64,000 nt of DNA from contig CP075370.1 of the NCBI GenBank assembly GCA_019454225.1, positions 310,001 through 374,000 on the forward strand. The letters are read 5' to 3'. This DNA is from Paracoccaceae bacterium. Lineage in GTDB: Bacteria; Pseudomonadota; Alphaproteobacteria; Rhodobacterales; Rhodobacteraceae. Shown here one piece after another: positions 27,687-36,815 of the stretch (its first letter is position 1; every line of letters begins with the position of its first letter). The position numbers and the translations under genes are program-made. The notes beneath the pieces are model-generated. The model made no database searches. It was not told where the DNA came from and worked only from the letters and a program-made list of their open reading frames with translations.

Positions 27687-28308
27687 GCCCCGCAGCGCGG
27701 GCGCCCGACAGAAGGTCAGGTGCCACATGATGCGCATGCCGCCCCTCGGTCGGCAGCAGATCGGGCACCTGCACCACGGTGAACCCTGCCGCATGGGCAC
27801 TGGCGGCGCCGGTATCGCTGTCCTCGAAGGCCAGGCAGCGCGCAGGGTCGGCACCCAGCAGCGCCGCGGCGCGGAGGTAGGCATCGGGTGCGGGTTTGGG
27901 CCGCGCCACATCGTCGAACGTCACGACATGCGGGAAGTGGCGCGCAAGGTCCGTCAGCGCCAGCTTGCGCCGCGCGGCTTCGGCCTGTGACGAGGTGGCA
28001 ATGGCACGGGGCTGCGGAAAGGCCGCGAGAAGCTCGGCCACCCCGGGTTTCAGCGGAATGCCTTTCGCCTGCCGCGCACGCACCTCGACGGTCCAGGACG
28101 CGGCAAAGGCCACAAGGTCCATGGCCGGAAAGGCCGCGCGGATGCGGGCGGCACCGGTCAAGTCATCGACCCCGACCAGGCTGTGCAGAAAGGTCGGATC
28201 CACCGCGATGCCCTGCGCCGAAAAGGCCGCGATGCCCGCAGCGTGGGTGATCGCCTCGGTATCCAGAAGCGTCCCGTCAAGATCGAAAACCACCGCGTGC
28301 CAGATCAT
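27679..28308 (-). CDS. HAD-superfamily phosphatase (PGM-like subfamily)
   Basis: 209 residues. The four HAD motifs are present: VFDLDGTLLDTE, then IATSSQ, Lys in ARPKPAPDAY, and FEDSDTGAASAHAAG. The helical cap between motifs I and II identifies the beta-phosphoglucomutase/phosphoglycolate phosphatase-like group. Substrate is not predictable. The protein is cytoplasmic. Its start overlaps the end of the membrane-anchored small protein by 4 nt. Confidence 0.92.
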   Translation of the reverse strand: MIWHAVVFDLDGTLLDTEAITHAAGIAAFSAQGIAVDPTFLHSLVGVDDLTGAARIRAAFPAMDLVAFAASWTVEVRARQAKGIPLKPGVAELLAAFPQPRAIATSSQAEAARRKLALTDLARHFPHVVTFDDVARPKPAPDAYLRAAALLGADPARCLAFEDSDTGAASAHAAGFTVVQVPDLLPTEGRHAHHVAPDLLSGARAAGLI

Positions 28309-28649
28309 CCGGCCACCTCGCGGTCGCAGACAAAGCGGCCAAAGGCACCCCGGCAGGTGGCGGTGCGCCCGAATCCCTCGACCGTGGCGCGGGTCACAAA
28401 GATACCCTCCTCGAAGGTCACATCCAGCGTGTCGCGCACCAGCGACACACAGTCGGTGGGGCGCATCTTGCAGGCCGCAAGGGCAATCGTGGGCAACGGC
28501 GCACCCGATGCATCGAGGTCGGTGTTGGCCACGCGCTCGCGGATGGCCGCATCCAGCATGGCATCGAATTCGGCCGGACCGGGCCGCGTCAGCGCCGCGA
28601 CAATCGCCAGCAGGACGATCACGATCAGGGCAAGGCGGATCAGGCGCAT
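28305..28649 (-). CDS. small membrane-anchored protein of unknown function
   Basis: 114 residues. One N-terminal hydrophobic segment (MRLIRLALIVIVLLAIVAAL) anchors or exports the protein, and four cysteines in the mature part (LAACKMRPTDC, TATCRG, FVCDRE) could form two disulfides in the periplasm. I do not recognise a family. It is 54 nt downstream of an ABC permease gene and overlaps a HAD gene, so it may be a late cistron of the same transcript. Confidence 0.75.
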   Translation of the reverse strand: MRLIRLALIVIVLLAIVAALTRPGPAEFDAMLDAAIRERVANTDLDASGAPLPTIALAACKMRPTDCVSLVRDTLDVTFEEGIFVTRATVEGFGRTATCRGAFGRFVCDREVAG

Positions 28650-28703
28650 CGGCGGCTCCGGCAGGGTCGGGGCCTCATTGCCCCGCCGGGGCGGGATTGT
28701 CCA

Positions 28704-29462
28704 TCACGCAGCCCGTCGTTCGGCCCATCCGGCGAAGATGCGTTCCAGTGCCACGACGGCGTAGTACAGCACGATCCCCAGAAAGGCCAAGGCGATCAGG
28801 ACGGCAAACATCAGCGGATAGTCACCGTTCGTCTCTCCCGACTTGAAAAGGGCGCCAAGGCCACGGCTGTGGGGCGACACGATCTCGACGAGATTGGTTC
28901 CGATGAAGGCCAGTGTGACCGATACCTTCAGCGCACCGAAGAACTCCGGCAGCGTCTTCGGCAGGGCGATCTTGCGAAAGATCGTGATCCTGGACGCGCC
29001 AAGCGCGCGCAGGATGTCACGGTATTCGGGCTCCAGCGTGGACAGGCCGATGCCGACCGACACCGCGATCGGAAAGAACGAGATCAGGAACGCCATCAGC
29101 ACGGTGTTGAAATCGTGCTGCCCGATGAAGATCAGCGCGATCACCGGCACCAGGGTGGCCTTGGGGATGGCGTTGAAGCCCACCAGCAGGGGGTAAAGCG
29201 CATCGCGTACGACGCGCGAGAATCCCATCGCCATGCCAAGCAGGGTGCCAACCACCACGGCAATCCCGAGCCCTGCCACCGTGCGCCACAGCGTCTGCCA
29301 GCCCATCTCGAGGAACAGCCAGCGGAACCGCCAGAATGCCGGCGGCAGATCCGATGGCGAGGCCATCTTGTAGTTCGGCCAGTTGTTCACCCAGACGATC
29401 CATTCCCAGAAGCACAGGAACGCAATGACAGCGGCAAGCGGGACGGCGATCTGCCTCAACAT
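28704..29462 (-). CDS. ABC transporter permease (NMT1/THI5-type uptake system)
   Basis: 252 residues with about six membrane helices and the EAA loop ILRALGASRITIFRKIALPKT that docks on the ATPase. It belongs to the SsuC/ThiX/RibX group. It overlaps the ATPase gene by 1 nt (TGATG), so translation is coupled. With the ATPase and the substrate-binding protein it forms a complete importer. Substrate: see the binding protein. Confidence 0.93.
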   Translation of the reverse strand: MLRQIAVPLAAVIAFLCFWEWIVWVNNWPNYKMASPSDLPPAFWRFRWLFLEMGWQTLWRTVAGLGIAVVVGTLLGMAMGFSRVVRDALYPLLVGFNAIPKATLVPVIALIFIGQHDFNTVLMAFLISFFPIAVSVGIGLSTLEPEYRDILRALGASRITIFRKIALPKTLPEFFGALKVSVTLAFIGTNLVEIVSPHSRGLGALFKSGETNGDYPLMFAVLIALAFLGIVLYYAVVALERIFAGWAERRAA

Positions 29463-30250
29463 CAGTGCGCCACCCCCGCGCGTCCCTGCGCGATGCTGAT
29501 CTGGCTGCGGAGCGTGTGCAGCATGGCGGCGGCCTCGGGTGTGTAGAGGCTGTCGATGGTGCGATCGGCCGGCAAGGTCACGTCAAGCACATGCTGCGTG
29601 GTGGCCGGGCGGCCCGAAAGCACAATCACCTGATCGCCCAGGAACACGCTCTCGCGCAGGTCATGGGTGATCAGCACGCAGGTGAAGGGTTCCTTCGCCC
29701 GCAGGTCGCGCATCGTCTGCCACAGATCCTCGCGCGTGAAGGCATCGAGCGCGCCAAAGGGCTCGTCCATGATCAGCACCTCGGGCTTGTGGACGATGGC
29801 ACGGCAAAGGCTGGCGCGTTGCCGCATTCCGCCCGACAGTTCCGACGGGCGCTTCTCCTCGAACCCTGTCAGGCCGACAAGCGCCAGCAGCTCCTCTGCC
29901 CGGGCCACCCGCATGGCGCGCGACATCGAAGGCGCAACAATTTCCAGCGGCAGGATGACGTTCTGCAGGATGGTGCGCCATTCCAGCAGGACGGGGTTCT
30001 GGAACGCCATCCCGACGGTCTTGCGCGGGGATTTCACGATCTGGCCGTGCAACCAGACCTCGCCGCGATCCGGCTTCATCAGGCCCGCGACCAGCCGGGT
30101 CAGCGTGGACTTGCCACAGCCCGAAGGCCCGACGACGGCGGCAAACTCGCCCTCGGGTATCGCAAGGTTCAGGTTGTCCAGCACCGGCAGCGGACCGGCC
30201 TGCGTGCGGTAGGCGTGGGTCACGCCCTTGATCTCGATGAGGTTCGTCAT
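29462..30250 (-). CDS. ABC transporter ATP-binding protein
   Basis: 262 residues. Walker A GPSGCGKSTLTRLV, signature LSGGMRQRASLCRAI, Walker B VLIMDEPFGALD, and the switch His in CVLITHDLRE. Sequence resembles the SsuB/TauB/ThiZ group that energises uptake of sulfonates, pyrimidine precursors and similar small molecules. Encoded between the binding protein and the permease in the normal order. Confidence 0.95.
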   Translation of the reverse strand: MTNLIEIKGVTHAYRTQAGPLPVLDNLNLAIPEGEFAAVVGPSGCGKSTLTRLVAGLMKPDRGEVWLHGQIVKSPRKTVGMAFQNPVLLEWRTILQNVILPLEIVAPSMSRAMRVARAEELLALVGLTGFEEKRPSELSGGMRQRASLCRAIVHKPEVLIMDEPFGALDAFTREDLWQTMRDLRAKEPFTCVLITHDLRESVFLGDQVIVLSGRPATTQHVLDVTLPADRTIDSLYTPEAAAMLHTLRSQISIAQGRAGVAH

Positions 30251-30274
30251 GCGGATGGCACCGGCCCTGCAACC

Positions 30275-30299
30275 GCGCCGCCCCGGTCCGGGGCGGCGC
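30275..30299 (-). other. intercistronic hairpin between binding protein and ATPase genes
   Basis: A perfect 11-bp stem (GCGCCGCCCCG with CGGGGCGGCGC) and a 3-nt loop, just after the binding-protein gene, with no T tract. Such hairpins often protect the 3' end of the abundant binding-protein mRNA and lower expression of the genes behind it. Confidence 0.6.
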
Positions 30300-30305
30300 G
30301 CGCTA

Positions 30306-31310
30306 TCATTGCAGCATCAGGCTGCCATCCTTCGGCAGGTAGGCATCGGTGAAGTACTTCGACGCATCGGGCTCGGTCTTGAATTCATAGACCGTCTTTG
30401 TCTGCTCGATCGCCGTGGCCATGCGCGCCGGGTCCACCCCGCCCATTCCGTTTGCCTTGACATGGTCGGTCAGCACGTTGTCGGCCACCGACATGGCCAG
30501 CCGCTCGGTCTCAAGCGCCTTGTCGGCCGCCGGGTTGCGCTTGATCAGCGCGTCGACGGCCGCATCCGGACTGGCGATCGCGTCCTTCCAGCCCTTCGCC
30601 ACCGCACGCAGGAACCCCTCGATCACCGCGGGGTTCTGGGCAGCATATTCCGCGTTCGCGATGATCGCGTTGCCATAGAGTGCCACGCCGTGATCCGCCA
30701 TCAGGACGACCGAGAGGTCATCCTCGGGCACGCCCAGGCGTTTCAGGTTCAGCGTCGACGAGAACGAGAACCCGGTGACCGCGGCAACCTTGCCTTCGGC
30801 GAGCATGGGTTCGCGGGTGGGGAAACCGACAGGCTCCACGGTCACGGTGGACATGTCGATGCCATTCGCGGCGGCAAAGATCGGGAACTGTGCCCAGGCA
30901 CCGTCCGGCGGGGGGGCGCCCAGAATCTTGCCCTCGATATCCTTGGGCCCCTCGATCCCCAGCGACTTGCGCCCGACCATCGCGAAGGGCGGCTTGTCAT
31001 AGACCATCATGACCGCGATCACCGGGGCGTCGGGATTCTGGTCAAGGAACTTCATCAGGCTGTTGATGTCGGCAAAGCCGACCGGGAACGCCCCCGTCGC
31101 GACCTTGGGAATCGCATCGAGCGAACCGGCCCCCTCAAGGATTTCGACGGTCAGGCCCTCGGCCTCGAAGTGACCGTTGTCGATCGACAGGAAGTAGGGC
31201 GCTGACGGGCCCTCGAACTTCCAGTCAAGCGCGAAGGGCAGATTGGTCTGGGCGGCAGCCGGAAGCGCAGCAAGAGCGAAGGTGGCGGTGAACAGGTGAC
31301 GCAGGAACAT
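30306..31310 (-). CDS. NMT1/THI5-like ABC substrate-binding protein
   Basis: 334 residues with a signal peptide (MFLRHLFTATFALAALPAAAQ). The mature N-terminus FALDWKFEGPSAPYFLSIDNG is typical of NMT1/THI5-like binding proteins, which carry pyrimidine thiamin precursors, riboflavin, or related ligands. GAPPPDGAWAQFPIF marks the ligand-pocket region. The start is fixed by GGAGGAAACG immediately upstream. No TPP or FMN riboswitch signature is seen in the 170 bp leader, so thiamin or riboflavin uptake is not supported. A neighbouring nucleotidase suggests a nucleotide-derived ligand (inference). Confidence 0.9.
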   Translation of the reverse strand: MFLRHLFTATFALAALPAAAQTNLPFALDWKFEGPSAPYFLSIDNGHFEAEGLTVEILEGAGSLDAIPKVATGAFPVGFADINSLMKFLDQNPDAPVIAVMMVYDKPPFAMVGRKSLGIEGPKDIEGKILGAPPPDGAWAQFPIFAAANGIDMSTVTVEPVGFPTREPMLAEGKVAAVTGFSFSSTLNLKRLGVPEDDLSVVLMADHGVALYGNAIIANAEYAAQNPAVIEGFLRAVAKGWKDAIASPDAAVDALIKRNPAADKALETERLAMSVADNVLTDHVKANGMGGVDPARMATAIEQTKTVYEFKTEPDASKYFTDAYLPKDGSLMLQ

Positions 31311-31480
31311 CGTTTCCTCCTTGGGCAGCGGTGCAGTTACCGCGCGACGCATGCGAGTGTTGCCGTGTCGGTGGGTCCGGGCCACGACTCTTGTTCTGTG
31401 CCATCGCGTCGCCCGCAACGACCGCCCAAGAAAGGCACAGCTTGGGGGAAGAATGCACGAAAAATCGGCAGCCTTCGGGT

Positions 31481-33403
31481 TCAGCCTGCGTCAGCGGTCA
31501 GCCGCATCAGGGCAAAGCCACGGTCATCCTGCCCGAGGGGCTCGGCCACCAGGCCTGATCCGGCCAGATCGGCCGGGTCAGCCGCGGGCGAGGTCTGCAG
31601 CAGCGCCGAAGTTCCTGGCGGCAGGTGGAGGCGCCAGTTCCGTTCGGTCCGGATCCGCAGCGCGCCACCCGACTGCGCCCATGCGACAAGCGCGCCTTCG
31701 CCGGTCGTGGCATCACCCAGGACTGCGCGCGGGCCCTCTGCCGCCGAAAGGCGCGGCCAGGTCGCGATCCGGAAGTTGCTGGTGACGATCACGAACCGGT
31801 CCGCCTGACCAACCGGGCGCCCCAGATGGCGCAGATCGCGAATGCGGTGCGCCTGCGGATCGACCAGTTCGCCGCTCACGTCATAGCGGGCCGGCGCCGT
31901 GGGGTCGATGACATAGGACAGGTCCGCGATCGCGTCGAAGTTGTAGCCCGGGAACCGATGGTCGATCAGCGGCTGGTTCGCGATGCCGGGCCGGATCTGA
32001 AGGAAGACGGCGGCCGCCCGTTCGAGCCATTCCACAAGCCCCGCACCGGTGACCTGCAGCGCCCGAAGCCGATTCGGGAACGGGTAGAGATCCGCAAGGT
32101 TCCTGCGGGCAACCGGACCGGCAGGAATGTCGGTGAAATGGTCGGGTCCGCCACGCCCCCCTGCCTTGAACGGCGCCGCCGCAGCCAGCAGCGGCAGGTC
32201 TTCCCATGGCGTGCCGCGCATCTGCGGTGCGATGTGGTGAACCTGCGCGGCGGCCACGGCGCGCATCGCCGCCGTGTCGGAGACAAGCGCGAAATGCGTC
32301 GTCAGGCGCTGCCAGGTGTGCCCCAGCGTCTCGCGCATGGCCGACAGGGTGGCGGCGTGGTCGGCGGCGGCGGCCGCCAGCACCCGTTCGCAACTGTCCA
32401 CCGTGGCAGCGGCAACCGGGCTGCCCCTTCCGGCTGGCCGGAACACGGGGTGAACAGCGCAATGCGCGCCGGTGACGCGCCAGCCGCCCCGGTCGTGTGT
32501 CAGTGACAGGTCAATCACACCCAGATGCGATCCGTAGGCGCCGGGCATCACGGCTGGCGTGCCGTTCAGCAGGCCCCGGGCCGGATCGACCCCGGGCTGT
32601 TCGGCGAAACCCGGCGAGGGAAAAACCATGTGCGAATGGCCCGCAATGATCGCATCGACCCCTGTCAGGGCACCGAGCGCCGTGGCCGCATCCTCCATTC
32701 CCGGCTTCGGATCGGCGGCGCCGATCCCGGCATGGGCAAGGGCGACGACGATGTCCGCCCCGGCGGCGCGCAGGCGGGGCACCCAGTCACGCGCGGTGGC
32801 CAGAATGTCCCGGGTCTCCACCCGCCCGGCAAGGACCTCACTGTCCCATTGCATCGTCTGGGGGGGAAGGAAGCCGATGACGCCGATGCGCAGCCGCGCG
32901 GACCGGCCGTCGGGCGCCGCCAGATCGCGTTCGACCAGGACGAAGGGCGGAACAAGATGGCCTGGAGCCTCTGCGGGGTCGACCAGGAAGGTATTGGCCG
33001 AGATCACCGGGAAGGCCGCATCGGCAAGCACCCGTCGAAGATAGGACAGGCCATGGTTGAACTCGTGATTGCCCAGCGTCACGGCGTCATAGCCAAGCCC
33101 GTTCATCGCGGCGATCACCGGATGCACCCGTTCCGGACCGTCCGGCAGGACAGGAAGCCGGTCCGCAATCGGGCAACCCAGAAGGAAATCGCCATTGTCG
33201 AGCAGGATGGTCGTCGCCCCGACGCGGAATCGGTCGATCAGCCGCGCCGTACGGGCGAGACCCACGGCATCGTTCGGGCGGTCCGCATGATAGTCCCACG
33301 GATAGACATGCGCATGCAGGTCCGAGGTTGCCAGTATCCGCAGCCGGAAGGCAGAATCGTCCAGCACCGGCAGGCCGATTGCGCCCGTCATGCTGCGCGG
33401 CAT
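31481..33403 (-). CDS. 5'-nucleotidase / 2',3'-cyclic phosphodiesterase family protein (CpdB-like)
   Basis: About 640 residues. The metallophosphoesterase domain shows ILATSDLHAHVYPWD, LLDNGDFLLG, TLGNHEFNHGL, and the later IIAGHSHMVFP metal motif. The C-terminal nucleotidase domain contains NLADLYPFPNRLRALQVTG. This is the CpdB arrangement, which releases nucleosides from cyclic and 3'-nucleotides. Unusually, no signal peptide precedes the first domain at any plausible start (33403 or 33391), although the family normally acts in the periplasm. It lies upstream of the ABC importer on the same strand. Confidence 0.85.
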   Translation of the reverse strand: MPRSMTGAIGLPVLDDSAFRLRILATSDLHAHVYPWDYHADRPNDAVGLARTARLIDRFRVGATTILLDNGDFLLGCPIADRLPVLPDGPERVHPVIAAMNGLGYDAVTLGNHEFNHGLSYLRRVLADAAFPVISANTFLVDPAEAPGHLVPPFVLVERDLAAPDGRSARLRIGVIGFLPPQTMQWDSEVLAGRVETRDILATARDWVPRLRAAGADIVVALAHAGIGAADPKPGMEDAATALGALTGVDAIIAGHSHMVFPSPGFAEQPGVDPARGLLNGTPAVMPGAYGSHLGVIDLSLTHDRGGWRVTGAHCAVHPVFRPAGRGSPVAAATVDSCERVLAAAAADHAATLSAMRETLGHTWQRLTTHFALVSDTAAMRAVAAAQVHHIAPQMRGTPWEDLPLLAAAAPFKAGGRGGPDHFTDIPAGPVARRNLADLYPFPNRLRALQVTGAGLVEWLERAAAVFLQIRPGIANQPLIDHRFPGYNFDAIADLSYVIDPTAPARYDVSGELVDPQAHRIRDLRHLGRPVGQADRFVIVTSNFRIATWPRLSAAEGPRAVLGDATTGEGALVAWAQSGGALRIRTERNWRLHLPPGTSALLQTSPAADPADLAGSGLVAEPLGQDDRGFALMRLTADAG

Positions 33404-33639
33404 CCGATCATGTGCACCCCGACGTTCTGCCCTCAAATCAGCGCGCAGGCGCGGCGTTCTGATTTTTACAATACAGACATTAGGTTGTTTTGCCTCGGGC
33501 GCCATTGGACGGGCACGGATTTGATGGTCTTTTCACCATATGGTTGCATTTCGGACAACGCCGGTCCTGCACGCGCCGCCAGTCTTTCGCCGCCGCCCTG
33601 CGCATGGCATCAGGGGCCGGGACAGGACGGGAGGATCGC

Positions 33640-34584
33640 GTGGACGGTTTCGCCTTCGGGACATCGGGGCTGGACAGGGCGGCGCAGCTGCGCGGCGATC
33701 CCGAGGCGCTTGCGGCGCGACTTGCGGATGGCCGGATCCTGCCGATCTGGCGCGGCAAACCACTGATCGACAGGAGCACGGGGCTGGGCTGGCTGGAAGC
33801 CGGACATCCGGCGCTGACGCAGGGCGGACCGCCGGTGTTCCTCGGGCTTGACGAGGGGGTCGCGCGATTTGCGCAGGACATCTCGGACTGGTCGCCCGAA
33901 GCCGGTGCAGAGGCTGTTCAGGCCGGGTTCTTCGATGCCAGCGAACAACATCACCCCGCGCTGCCACCCGAACAGGTCTTTGCCGAACTGCGGGGCATGA
34001 TGCTGCGGCTGACCCCGCGCGAGGGCGAACTCGCGGCCACCGCGAAGGCCGTGCTGGGCTGGCATCGCAGCCACGGATTCTGCGCGGTTTGCGGCGCGCG
34101 GTCGGAACCGGTTCAGGGCGGCTGGCAGCGGCGCTGCACCGCCTGCGGGGCGAACCACTTTCCGCGCACCGACCCGGTCGTGATCATGCTGGTCATCCAT
34201 GGCAACCGCGCACTGATGGGCCGGTCGCCCGGCTGGCCGCAGGGCATGTACTCCTGCCTCGCGGGCTTCGTGGAACCGGGCGAGACGATCGAGGCCGCGG
34301 TGCGGCGCGAGGTGGTCGAGGAAACCGGCGTCACCATCGGCCGGGTGCGGTACGCCGCCAGCCAGCCCTGGCCGTTCCCGGCCTCGCTGATGATCGGCTG
34401 CGTGGCGCAGGCGCTGACCGAGACGCTGACGCCCGATCCGGCCGAAATCGAGGATGCCCGGTGGATCGGGCGCGAGGAAATGGTCGAGGTGATGGCCGGC
34501 CGGCATTCCGACGTGCGGCCGGCTCGTCGCGGCGCGATCGCACATGCGCTGATTTCGGCGTGGCTTGCGGATCGGCTGGATTGA
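33640..34584 (+). CDS. nudC: NAD(+)/NADH diphosphatase (Nudix)
   Basis: 314 residues. It hydrolyses NADH to NMNH and AMP, and related enzymes remove NAD caps from RNA. The zinc ribbon is CAVCGARSEPVQGGWQRRC plus a further Cys. The Nudix box is GFVEPGETIEAAVRREVVEE with a following TGV, and SQPWPFPASLM is the NADH-specific SQPWPFPxS motif. A GTG at 33640 is chosen as start because GGGAGG lies 5 nt upstream; an ATG at 33604 is an alternative. The 236 bp to the divergent nucleotidase gene is AT-richer around 33455-33495 and probably holds the promoters, with no clear operator. Confidence 0.93.
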   Translation: MDGFAFGTSGLDRAAQLRGDPEALAARLADGRILPIWRGKPLIDRSTGLGWLEAGHPALTQGGPPVFLGLDEGVARFAQDISDWSPEAGAEAVQAGFFDASEQHHPALPPEQVFAELRGMMLRLTPREGELAATAKAVLGWHRSHGFCAVCGARSEPVQGGWQRRCTACGANHFPRTDPVVIMLVIHGNRALMGRSPGWPQGMYSCLAGFVEPGETIEAAVRREVVEETGVTIGRVRYAASQPWPFPASLMIGCVAQALTETLTPDPAEIEDARWIGREEMVEVMAGRHSDVRPARRGAIAHALISAWLADRLD

Positions 34585-34650
34585 CGGCACCTTGCGGCAC
34601 GGAAAGCGCGGAACGGGCGGGCAACGCCCGGCCACAGGCAAGGTCAGGAC

Positions 34651-35124
34651 ATGAAACTCAGCACGCGCGAGGATATCGAGGCGCCCATCGGCTTTGTCTA
34701 TGCGGCGCTTGCGGATGCCGACCACTGGGAACGTGCCGCGCTGCGCCGGGGCGCCGAGGTGCGGCGCTTGGACACCGCGCCCGTTCCGGGCCCGGGCAGC
34801 ACATGGGAGGTGGGCTTTGCCTATCGCGGCCGCCCGATGAAGGTGAACCTGCGGGTTGCAGACCTGCAGCCGCCCACCCGCATGGAGTTCGCGGGAACCG
34901 GCGACATGGTGCAGGGAACCCTGTCGGTCGATCTGGTCGAAATGGGGCCAAAGCGCACCCGCATCGTCGTCGGTGTCGAGATCAAGCCGCAGACGCTGGC
35001 GGCGCGCCTGTTCCTTCAGACCCTGAAACTGGCGCGAAAGCGGGTGGAGCAGCGATTCGAGATGCGGATGGGCCAACTGGCCGCCACGGTGCAGGAACGC
35101 TATCGCCAGAGCCGCCCGCGCTGA
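34651..35124 (+). CDS. SRPBCC-fold protein
   Basis: 157 residues. The START/Bet v1-like fold is recognisable from the opening MKLSTREDIEAPIGFVYAALAD, the central beta strands and the long C-terminal helix (LFLQTLKLARKRVEQRFEMRMG). Members bind hydrophobic ligands or act as polyketide or lipid handlers; no catalytic residues can be assigned. It lies 66 nt after nudC on the same strand and converges with pheA. Confidence 0.85.
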   Translation: MKLSTREDIEAPIGFVYAALADADHWERAALRRGAEVRRLDTAPVPGPGSTWEVGFAYRGRPMKVNLRVADLQPPTRMEFAGTGDMVQGTLSVDLVEMGPKRTRIVVGVEIKPQTLAARLFLQTLKLARKRVEQRFEMRMGQLAATVQERYRQSRPR

Positions 35125-35133
35125 CACCGCCCG

Positions 35134-35979
35134 TCAGGCACGGCGCGGATCGGCCGGATAGACGCCAAGGATCGTGCGTTCCGAGGTGAAGAACGTCAGT
35201 TCGTCGAGCGCCCGCTGCACCGGCGCGTCTTCGGGGTGGCCCTCGATATCGGCATAGAACTCGGTCGCGGTGAACGATCCACCGACCATGTAGCTTTCCA
35301 GCTTGGTCATGTTGACGCCGTTGGTGGCAAAACCGCCGAGCGCCTTGTAGAGCGCGGCAGGAATGTTGCGGACGCGGAAGGTGAAGGTGGTGACCATCTT
35401 GCCGGGTCCGCGCCGCGTGAAGTCGGGCGTCCGCGACATGACAAGGAACCGGGTGGTGTTGTTCGACTGGTCCTCGATCTGTCGGGCAAGAACGTCGAGA
35501 CCGTAGATCTCCCCCGCGAGTTCCGACGCAAGGGCGCCAAGCGTGGGATCGCCCCGTTCCGCAACCACCTTGGCCGATCCGGCCGTATCGGCGCCCGTGA
35601 CAGCGCGCAGACCGTGTTCCTTCAGGAAGCCCCGGCACTGGCCCAGCAGAACCGTATGGCTCATCGCCGCCTTCACGTCGCCGATCGGGGTGCCGCGAAT
35701 GCCAAGCAGGTTGATGTGGACGCGCACGAATGCCTCGTCCACGATGTAGAGGCCAGAGCCGGGCAGAAGGGAATGGATGTCGGCAACCCGGCCATAGGTC
35801 GAATTCTCGACCGGCAGCATGGCCAGGTCGGTCTCGCCCGATCTGCAGGCTTCGATTGCGTCCTCGAAGGTGCGGCATGGCACGGCCTCCATCCCGGGAC
35901 GCGCCTCGCGGCAGGCCTGGTGGGAATAGGCGCCCAGTTCGCCCTGGAATGCGATGCGGCGGGTTTCTGGGGCGGTCAT
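35134..35979 (-). CDS. pheA: prephenate dehydratase
   Basis: 281 residues. It converts prephenate to phenylpyruvate in phenylalanine synthesis. The catalytic domain contains AFQGELGAYSHQA, PVENSTYGRV and the NTTRFLVM motif with the catalytic Thr-Arg-Phe. The C-terminal ACT domain (about residues 195-275, with LESYMVGGSFTATEFY) binds phenylalanine for feedback control. There is no chorismate mutase domain, as in other alphaproteobacteria. The ATG at 35979 starts MTAPETRRIAFQG. Confidence 0.95.
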   Translation of the reverse strand: MTAPETRRIAFQGELGAYSHQACREARPGMEAVPCRTFEDAIEACRSGETDLAMLPVENSTYGRVADIHSLLPGSGLYIVDEAFVRVHINLLGIRGTPIGDVKAAMSHTVLLGQCRGFLKEHGLRAVTGADTAGSAKVVAERGDPTLGALASELAGEIYGLDVLARQIEDQSNNTTRFLVMSRTPDFTRRGPGKMVTTFTFRVRNIPAALYKALGGFATNGVNMTKLESYMVGGSFTATEFYADIEGHPEDAPVQRALDELTFFTSERTILGVYPADPRRA

Positions 35980-36097
35980 CTGGGGCCTCGTCGGGTGGAT
36001 CAGGGCAGAAGGGCAATCGGTCGCGGCACTACACCTTGAACCCGGAGGGTGGAAGCGGGTAGAAGCGCGCGGGAATTGACGCAAGGCAGGGCGCGAC

Positions 36098-36613
36098 ATG
36101 TTCGACACGATGACGGTGACCAAGGTTCTGGGTGCAACCTGCGGCTCGCTTCTGGTGTTCCTGCTGGGCGCCTGGGCGGCCGAGACGATCTATCACGTAG
36201 GCGGTGACGGCCATGGCGAGGTGACGCAGGCCTATGTCATCGACACGGGCGTTGAGGAAACCGACGCCGCTCCGGCGGAAACGGTGGACTTTGACGCGCT
36301 TCTCGCCGCCGCCGATGTCGGCGCGGGCGAGCGGGCGTTCTCGAAGTGCCGCGCATGCCACAAGATGGACGGCACCGATGGAACCGGGCCGCACCTGAAC
36401 GGCATCGTCAACAAGGCCAAGGCCGCATCGGCGGGCTTTGCCTATTCGGCGGTTCTGGCCGGGATGTCGGCGGACACCTGGACGCCGGAGAACCTGGATG
36501 CCTTCCTGACCAACCCGCGCGGCTATGCGCCCGGCACCAAGATGAGCTTTGCCGGCCTGCCGAACCCGACCGAACGGGCGAACCTGATCGCCTGGCTGGC
36601 CACCAGCCAGTAA
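36098..36613 (+). CDS. membrane-anchored cytochrome c552
   Basis: 171 residues. One uncleaved N-terminal helix (about residues 8-28) anchors a class I cytochrome c domain. The haem site is CRACH with the Met ligand in GTKMSFAGL. A charged Ala/Pro linker separates the anchor and the haem domain. This layout matches cytochrome c552 (CycM) of Paracoccus, which passes electrons from the bc1 complex to the aa3 oxidase. A strong hairpin terminator follows. Confidence 0.92.
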   Translation: MFDTMTVTKVLGATCGSLLVFLLGAWAAETIYHVGGDGHGEVTQAYVIDTGVEETDAAPAETVDFDALLAAADVGAGERAFSKCRACHKMDGTDGTGPHLNGIVNKAKAASAGFAYSAVLAGMSADTWTPENLDAFLTNPRGYAPGTKMSFAGLPNPTERANLIAWLATSQ

Positions 36614-36636
36614 TCCTGCCGACCAGCACCACCGAT

Positions 36637-36668
36637 GGCCTGCATTCATGACCTGAATGCAGGCCTTT
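36637..36668 (+). terminator. intrinsic terminator of the cytochrome c552 gene
   Basis: A perfect 12-bp stem (GGCCTGCATTCA with TGAATGCAGGCC) around a TGACC loop, followed by TTT. It begins 24 nt after the cytochrome stop codon. The following T run is short, but the stem is strong. Confidence 0.75.
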
Positions 36669-36815
36669 CCCGTGCGCGCCGCTTGCAGCAGGCCAGAAAA
36701 CCGGCACGCGGGGCCGCATCCGCTCAAATTCGCGCAATCGTGGCTTGAGGCATCGACAGCGCGCGCTTACGCATCATCATTGCGGAGCGGCAGCGGAAAC
36801 GCGAGGAGGCGGCGG

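Noticed and set aside
31311-31480. Possible TPP or FMN riboswitch before the binding-protein gene
   Set aside because: I looked for the THI and RFN conserved boxes in this 170-bp leader and did not see them. Only a good ribosome-binding site is clear.
33404-33639. Regulatory site in the nucleotidase/nudC gap
   Set aside because: The region is AT-richer near 33455-33495 and probably contains promoters, but no clear palindrome or box could be defended.
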